Positions 56,977 through 64,000 of a stretch of 64,000 bases of DNA are shown one piece after another. This DNA is from Synaphobranchus kaupii. Taxonomy: Eukaryota; Chordata; Actinopteri; Anguilliformes; Synaphobranchidae. The translations under genes were made by a program, and so were the position numbers. The first letter of the stretch is position 1. Every line of letters begins with the position of its first letter. The notes beneath the pieces were generated by a model that saw only the letters and a list, made by a program, of their open reading frames with translations, did no database searches and was not told where the DNA came from. Location of the stretch: contig CM056376.1 of NCBI GenBank assembly GCA_029718625.1, positions 110,713,576 to 110,777,575 of the forward strand, read 5' to 3'.

Positions 56977-58300
56977 CCTTTTTACAGAGGCTTTCGCAAA
57001 GACATTTTACAGAGGAAAGGGACAGGACAATTTGGCAAAACCCAGGCCTGAACCCCCCAAAAAAAGCAAGCAATTGAAGGAAAAAATCTTGGGAGGAACC
57101 TGGGGGGATGAGCCAATTGGCTACGATAACAGGCTTGTCTTAATTAGTAGTAATTTGGCTTCACTGCCTCTGCTTATTATATTGGGCGTTGTGGGTTAAT
57201 AGCGGCATTGTAATTTCCAACACAGAGCACTGATTACCCACAAGCTCTTTACCTCCCTGCTCACAGCCGAAGGCCCCCCTCTGCATATACTGTATGTGCT
57301 ACACAGTGATTACTCAGTTAGGCTGCATTACACCAGCCTGGTGCCCAGACCTAGCAAGCTAGCAATAACTAAATGGTCTGGAAATGGTGCTTTTTACTTG
57401 TCTGTTCATCGCATCATTAAGGAAGGCATTGGGTTTTTTTCATTGACATGACTCTTGTATGGCCAAGGCTGCTCTATCTTGTTGTTTGTCATTTGTTGTT
57501 GGTGAGAGGTATCACTGCCCCAGGATGAAAAAAAAAAAAAAAAGGTTCAACGGTTTTTGTTAAAGTGTAAGTGCACCCATTGTCTCAGCCTGTTTCCGCC
57601 CACTACACAATTTTGAAAATTACTTTGTCGGCTGAGTGAGGGAGAGGGGTGGCGGGGGTGTGTCCATCCTCATTTGCATAAATGAATGTACAATGTACAA
57701 ATGATTTTGTATAAATCAGGTCCAACTGTCAAACTAGAAGTTGCAGATCAAATATGAATCAAGATTCAACAACTGCATGGCCTATTTCTCACCTCAAATA
57801 TTTTCAGATACATATTTTAGTGGACTGTACAGGTTTAATAATAGAGTTTAGGGCCGCCACATTGTTCCGGTTTAAAAACCATAGAAACCAAAGGACCGTA
57901 ATGCGTCTAAACAATCAGGTGCCGGCAATTTTTGTTGTGGGTGGCAACAATTATCCATCTGACGTAGAGGTACCTCAAAAGAGGTACTCTTGACATCACG
58001 ATTGGGGCGGGGGCAGAGTGGGAAGTAGAAATAACATTTCAACCGTTAGAGGGCAGCACCAAGGCGCTTTTCTGCCAGTTTCTTCTGATATATGATATTA
58101 TTTCATAATTGTTGAAATAACGGAATGGATGAATACGTTTCATTACAAGGTAGGCATACAAACACGTTAACAGCTAAAAAAAAAAACATGATTTAGAGTG
58201 TAGTTAGCCTTTAACCAATCAGGGGTGCTCTGTTAACACTATATCCACAGTGTGTTAGAGCAGTTAGGCTAGTACAGTAACTACTAGCTAGGCTAGATTC
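56977..58300. other. Unassigned stretch
   Basis: No gene recognised; a poly-A run lies at 57528-57543. Confidence 0.45.
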
Positions 58301-58532
58301 CAGGGTGTGAAATTAACACCAACCACCAGCCAACTGCTGGAGAAATTTTGATTGTAGCTGGTAAGATTTTTACTCTAGCAGCCGCTTTGGCCGGTTACCA
58401 ACCAGCTGTGTTATATTTTAGAACGTAATGTGGCTGCACTGGCTGGTAAAATGTTGAAAATGGCTGGTGATTTTTAGAATCCACAAGCCACTCTTTTTCG
58501 CCAGAGGGTGAAAAAGTAAATTGTACACCCTG
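58301..58532. repeat. Small hAT-like MITE (CAGGGTGTGAAATTAAC ends)
   Basis: Starts CAGGGTGTGAAATTAAC and ends GTAAATTGTACACCCTG; the ends are inverted with few mismatches. Inside, ACCAGCCA and TGGCTGGT words recur in both orientations. No clean target duplication is seen. Confidence 0.65.
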
Positions 58533-59092
58533 AGATTTTGTGCTGTAACGGAGTAAAACAGCTGCTGTAGTGTTTGGGAGCAGTAATCAGTGCTCGCATT
58601 CAGCGTATAGGGAATAAGGAGGCAGTGTGTGTTTTACTGGCTGTCCTGCCAGCATCAGGCCCATGTGATTCTTCCTTTCCTCTCCCACATGGGAGGGCTT
58701 AATTCAGGCCCTGCGGATTTTGTCCTTATGCCTTCATTCAGATGCAGTTTTCTGGCCCTTTCTTGGCGGCAGGAGCAGGGTTGTTTAAATATCTCCGGGG
58801 TGTGCTGACAGGCCTTCCCCAGAGAGCCTGGAGTTAATCCAGTATCAATTTCTATGAAGGTGCCTGCGTAAGAACTGCATAGAGGCCTATGTAGACACTT
58901 ATGAGTGTTTATGTCTCTGCATAGAGGGCTAGCTAGAGCTTTGTGAGGACTTGTGTCGAGCGATGTATGCGACGCGCAGGCTGTGCTGCATTTCACGTGC
59001 ATGATGAGATGACATTGGCTTGTTTATTAATTCTCATGTTACACTTACGAAGGTGTTGCACAGTGATTTTGAAGGCTTGATAAAATCCTTAC
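58533..59092. other. Unassigned stretch
   Basis: Nothing recognised. Confidence 0.45.
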
Positions 59093-59110
59093 ACACACGC
59101 ACACACGCAC

Positions 59111-59201
<91 letters not shown>
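59093..59201. repeat. (CA)n microsatellite
   Basis: About 50 CA units, with CACACG interruptions at the left end. Confidence 0.97.
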
Positions 59202-59202
<1 letters not shown>

Positions 59203-60611
59203 CACGCAATGTACCCTATGCCCTGCAGCGGGAATAATTCTGCCTGTTGTCATGGAGACTGTAACAAAACCCATAATGGCTTACCTCAGTGAAGTGAATA
59301 GAACAGAACTGTATGGTAAGTTAGCATTATGATCTGGAGTGGAGAGAAAACGCTGACTAGAAGACTTCCCTGGACTTGCTTTAAAACGGGCCTGCTGTCA
59401 CATTATCACATCTACGCAGATCGGCTTGCGGTTGCTTCTGTCTGTGCCGGATCAAAAATAATAGGTAGAGTACCCGCATCCAACATATTATTTCACAGGT
59501 GCTGGGGGCATGGAAAGGAGATACCTCGCACTCTTTTAAACGCTCCCAAAAAAGTAACGGAGAGTGTTTCCACCGGAAAAGGCATCTTTTACACATACAC
59601 ATACTCACACAAGTGCACACACGCATACACACCACAGGCGGAAACAGGAATGTGTGGTGTAGTATAGTGTTTGCTCTGTACTGAGTCCTGAGCAGGAGTG
59701 CGGGGGAGGGGGGCAGGGATTTCTCTCCCGGCCTCATTATTAAATCAAAAGCCACCAGAGACCTAGGGAATGTGTACAAGTAAGATCAGCATTGATCAGC
59801 TGTCTCCAGTGCTCTGACACATGCTAAAGGTATTGTCAGATGTGTGTGTGTTTTTGTGTATGTATGTGCTTGATTGTTTGCTTTGGTGTACAGTGGTGAA
59901 TTTTTATATTCAGGGTTATTGTACAGTGTGTACTGCTGGTTGCTGTTGGAAATAAAAGTCCATAGAAGAGAGCAGCAGAAGAAAATGGATCTGTGTGGCT
60001 TGCTGCCCAATTAATGTCTCTCTATAGACATGCCTTTATGGGCCATTCTACAGAAGTCATGCAAATTGAGGGTTGGAGAAAAGTGTAAATTTGTATTCTT
60101 TTTGCAAAATTATTTTATAATATATGTGTTACACTTTATCTGAGATACATAAATATACTAGATGTACAGTGCAATCGCATGTAATTTCTTCAGAATAAGG
60201 ATGAATTTACTGACTGCTCCTAAATATGTCACAACCGTAACATGGTGTAAAACCTGCTTTTGAAATAAAATTACATACCCAATTGATAAGTTTAATTCAC
60301 CCCTTTGAAAATGACATTTTAGAAAAAAAATCTTGCCTGCTGTTGAATTTGAATCAATTACCCTGAATTTTTTAATCAAATAAAACATTGGATTAATTAA
60401 ATTTAGTGAAAACTACAAATGTTCTCTATAAAATGGACAGATTTGATCACATGAATTTGATAGATTCTTATTTATGAGATTATATATACCCTCACCAGTA
60501 CAATATCTTGGATATTTGATTGATTATTCATATTATTCAAAATTTTAACAAAACAGCAGGTGTTTCGGTTGTGACCACATTGTTGCGGTTGTGACATCTC
60601 TTACTGAAACC
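59202..60611. other. Unassigned stretch
   Basis: No gene or element recognised; short chance frames only. Confidence 0.45.
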
Positions 60612-61301
60612 TGAATTCCAAAGTTGGGACAGTACGTAAAATGCAAATAAAAGCAGAAAGCAGTGATTTGTAAATTCTCTTGTCTATATATTTAAATGAA
60701 AACGATATTTAAAAGATATTTAAAGAGATACTGCAGAGCCTTTTCTAAGGCCTTTTTTACCGCTTCGATTTGAACTGGAACTTGTGAGTAGGTGTGGTCA
60801 TATGACGATGATGCCACGTAGTCATATTATGAATATTCATACGGTCAAGGAGTGAAAGGGTGTGTCTTGGTGAACTGACTCAGCCCCACTGAACTCAATA
60901 CGCTCATTCACGCTAAAGTAACGTTACTATTAAATACATTCAAAAACACAGCAAAACCCAGTCACACAGTAACGTTAGTATATTGAACATGGCTGGTTGT
61001 AGCGCCCTCATCCACTTGGTCCGGAGAGAATTGTTATAATTTATTAGCTAACATTATTCATAAATGATAACTAAGATAACTAGCTAGCTAGCTAAGTTAC
61101 CAGTTCTCTGGACCAAACGGGGCTAAACTCACACACAATAAGACTGCCTTGCATTACCTAACTTATCGATACGTTCCATCTCTCGGCAGATTATGAAAGC
61201 TAACAGAGTCGAGGAACGATACATCTCTGACTCCTTGGCATAATGCAGGCAAGTTAGCTAAAGATACCAAAGTAAGACGTTGTAGATGAATAACTCTCTA
61301 T

Positions 61302-62686
61302 GGCTACGTTCACACTGCAGGTAAAAAGTGGCCCAGATCCAATTTTTTTCCTCAAATGTGACACAGATCAGATTTTTTATGGAGGTGTGAACAGCGAAAA
61401 TCACATTGAATCTGACATTTCCAATTCTCATTTGGGCCACTTTTGAATGTGGTATTAGATTACGATACATAACCGATTGTGTCAAAGCGCACGCAGTCTG
61501 AACAGTCAGATCGGAATTAATGTGACTTGTTACGTCATTTTTGATGTAGCAGGGCATTATGGTGTATTCAAATGAACTTGCAAGTCCGAATATTTCCTTC
61601 CGTGAAGAAAAAACTATTTGAACATGACAATAATGTCACGTTCAAATAGTTTTTTCTTCTCGTTAATCAGAAATCAGACTTCCTAGATAATTTGAATACA
61701 CCATTAGAACGTAACGCACGGGCTAGTTAGGTTATCAACACATTCACATTATATTATCATGTGTTGTCATTTTAGATAAGTGGTAAATGTGCAAAGCAGT
61801 GGATTTTTTTGGGCACAAACGATAGCCTACACCATAATAAATCGTAGGCTACGTTTTTATATCATTCGCGGACAGCTGCGTTAACCGTTTTGTGATTTAA
61901 AATAATGTTAGAACTGTCTATATTATTGTCTTGGTTTGTTGCACGGTATTATTCACGGTTTTCTCATGTAGCTGCTTACCGAACGGTAATGGTTGTCGGT
62001 CCAATAATGTGTCAATAGTTTAATCTAAGGGTGCGCAGTGATGTTGGGCTATAGCCTAACGTTACACATGAAGTTGAACAGATGTGTCGTGTGATAGCTT
62101 TTTTATACTGTGTATTTTAACACAGCTGGAACGCTGTATTGGCCAATCTGCATCCCGGAACTGTCCGTTTTATAAATGTTATATCGACTGGTCTCACTAG
62201 CCAAACGGCCAAGCGCTCCATTTTCTTAACTCGCCCGTCCTCAGAATCACTAATTTCATGCCTTGCTTGAGTTTCACTGAAACCGCCCATGTCACGGTCC
62301 CCCCATTCCTGGCTCAGATCTCGCATTCACGAGTCCCTCTGCACAGAAGTAGCAGCCATGGCAGCACAAAAAGCTAGGCCCCCCCCCCCCCCCCCCCCCC
62401 CGTCTCCTCACCCTTATCATTAGCTCCACTGCACATCAACTTTAAAATTAACACAGAAGCTGTGACTTTGATGACTTCCTTTTTGTTGTTGTTTATTTCT
62501 GCAGGCTGTGTAACAGGCGCTATGTCTTTTGTTAATTTGCACGGGTCATTTGAGCAGAGCAATCGGTTCACACTGGAATCAGATATGGGCCACATTAAAA
62601 AATTAATGTGAACAGCCAAACAAAAAAAATCTGATCTGAGCAATAAATCGGAATTGAGCACTAAGGCCTGCAGTGTGAACGTAGCC
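61302..62686. mobile_element. Innermost element with identical 19-bp inverted ends
   Basis: Starts GGCTACGTTCACACTGCAG and ends with its exact complement. Subterminal parts are also inverted in type (GTGGCCCAGATCCAATTTTT on the left; CAGATATGGGCCACATTAA and AAATCTGATCTGAG on the right). No coding frame and no obvious target duplication. Confidence 0.8.
62380..62401. repeat. Poly-C tract
   Basis: Run of 22 C inside the innermost nested element. Confidence 0.9.
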
Positions 62687-63238
62687 TTAGTAGCTCGATA
62701 TAAGTCGTAATATTAACGTTAGCAGTAATAGACAGCAATTTGCATTTGAACTTGAACTAGCTAGTTAGCAGTACAAGGGTCTCAGTCTCAGAGGGAAAAT
62801 AAAAAAAGTTTCTCTGCTTTTATACCACGTGCCCTGCCGAGACCACCCCTAGGATCACCTCAACTCCACCCATTTTTATGTTCTATTTTGACTAAACATG
62901 AGATTTTCGGACATAGACAGTTGTGTATGATCATAATCTAACCCAAAACATCGGTTTTCAACGGGAAAAGTCGGTTTTTGACTGCAGTATCACTTTAATG
63001 TTTTACCTTAGCAACTTCATTGACTTTTGTAAATATACGCTAATTCTGAATTTGATGCCTGCAACACGTTCCAAAAAAGTTGGGACGGGTATAAAAAAGA
63101 CTGGGAAGGTTGTGGAATGTTCAAAAAACACCTGTTTGGAACATTCCACAGGTGAATAGGTGAATAGGTGACAGGTCATGCTATCATGACTGGGTATAAA
63201 AGGAGCATCCACGAAGGCTCTGGCATTTACGAGCAAGG

Positions 63239-64000
63239 ATGGGTTCACCACTTTGTGAAAAACTCCATGAGCGAATAGTCCAACAGTTTAAGAACAACGT
63301 TTCTCAACACACGATTGAAAGGAATTTAGGGATTTCACCATCTACAGTCCATAATATTAGTAAAAGCTTCAGAGAATCTGGAGAAAACAGGCAAGGCCGT
63401 AAACCAATATTGAATGCCCGTGACCTTCGATCCTTCAGACAGCACTACATTAAAAACGGCATGCTTCTGTAATGAATATAACCACATGGACTCGGGAATA
63501 CTTCAGAAAACCATTGTCAGTAAACACAATTTGTCGCTGCATCTACAAATGCAAGTTAAGACTCTACTACCCAAAGAAGCGTAAGCCATATATCAACAAC
63601 ATCCAGAAACGCCGCCGACTTCTCTGGGCTCATCTGAGATGGACTGACGCAAAGTGGAAACGTGTGCTGTGGTCTGACGAGTCCACCTTTCAAATTGTTT
63701 TTTGGAAATAATGGACGTCGTGTTCTCCCGGCCAAAGAGGAAAAGGACCATCTCGATTGTTACCAACACAAGGTTCAAAAGCCAGCGTCTGTCATGGTAT
63801 GGGCTGTGTTAGTGCCCATGGCATGGGTAACTTGCACATCTGTGAAAGCACCATTAACGCTGAAGGGTACATATGCATTTTGGAGCAACATTTGCTGCGA
63901 TCTAGACAATCGCTTTTTCAGGGACATCCCTGCTTATTTCAGCAAGACAATGCCAAGCCATATTCTGCACGCGTTACAACAGCATGGCTTTGTCGTCAGA
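63239..64000 (+). pseudogene. Tc1-like transposase, frameshifted, cut by the window end
   Basis: Starts MGSPLCEKLHERIVQQFKNN with a paired-like DNA-binding region (TIERNLGISPSTVHNISKSF). A shift at about 63470 (CTTCTGTAATGAATA) is followed by TTWTREYFRKPLSVNT, RRRLLWAHLRWTDAKWKRVL and the first catalytic Asp in WSDESTFQIVF, then a further shift at TTTTTTGGAAATAATGG (63699-63712). The second catalytic Asp is in FQQDNAKPYSARVTTAWL at 63935-63990. The final Glu lies beyond the window. Confidence 0.92.

Larger units (their letters stand above)
60724..62994. mobile_element. Nested element with TTAA target duplication
   Basis: 2271 bp between TTAA at 60720-60723 and 62995-62998. Ends are AGAGATACTGCAG and, inverted, AGTGATACTGCAG (12 of 13 match). 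No transposase frame is visible. It in turn contains the unit at 61302-62686. The duplication suggests a piggyBac-like enzyme in trans. Confidence 0.8.
60612..64000 (+). mobile_element. Tc1-like element split by a nested TTAA insertion; runs off the window
   Basis: The left end (CTGAATTCCAAAGTTGGGAC to TTAA at 60720) and the right part (TTAATGTTTTACC at 62995 onward) belong to one Tc1-like element, as shown by the uninterrupted fish consensus I remember (ATATTTAATGTT). 2271 bases are inserted between the TTAA copies. The right part holds the second subterminal motif AAAAAAGTTGGGAC (63074) and the transposase. The 3' end is outside. Confidence 0.82.

Overview
This window is nuclear DNA of a ray-finned (teleost) fish. 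Three things show it: an intron-rich WD-repeat gene of vertebrate type, many fish-type Tc1/mariner, hAT and hairpin MITE elements, and long (GT)n, (CT)n and poly-C tracts. The species cannot be named from sequence alone. There are no bacterial operons, CRISPR arrays or phage genes. Most long open frames are chance frames, microsatellite translations, or run through the block of Ns.

The one confidently identified host gene is wdr1 (actin-interacting protein 1, AIP1), plus strand, 15 coding exons from 13663 to 33717. They join to a protein of about 605 residues, close to the 606 of human WDR1. Exons 1-7 read cleanly. Exons 8, 10, 12 and 13 carry small indels that break the frame although splice sites and protein similarity continue on both sides; these look like consensus errors rather than gene decay. 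Intron 9 (29975-30188) has no GT or AG ends. It starts ATATCCTTT, has a TTCCTTAAC branch motif and ends AC, so it is a minor-spliceosome (U12) AT-AC intron. It also contains a (GT)n array.

The end of wdr1 sits in an assembly problem. 32763-36418 recurs as 36919-40822, on the two sides of exactly 500 Ns, so the last exon appears twice. The second copy has 255 extra bases and a 1-base deletion in the exon. An unmerged contig overlap or two haplotypes is the simplest reading.

Much of the rest is transposon-derived. At least six Tc1/mariner-like families are present, two of them with recognisable decayed transposases. One insert is a 1.17 kb near-perfect palindrome (47897-49067) that appears to be a tail-to-tail duplication of a Tc1 3' end. 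There are two non-autonomous hAT elements with exact 8-bp target duplications, a decayed hAT transposase, several hairpin MITEs, a family that targets TTAA, and a three-level nested insertion at 60612-64000. A 2.9 kb complex repeat (3958-6823) contains two tRNA-like SINE-type modules. The remaining stretches hold nothing that I can assign.
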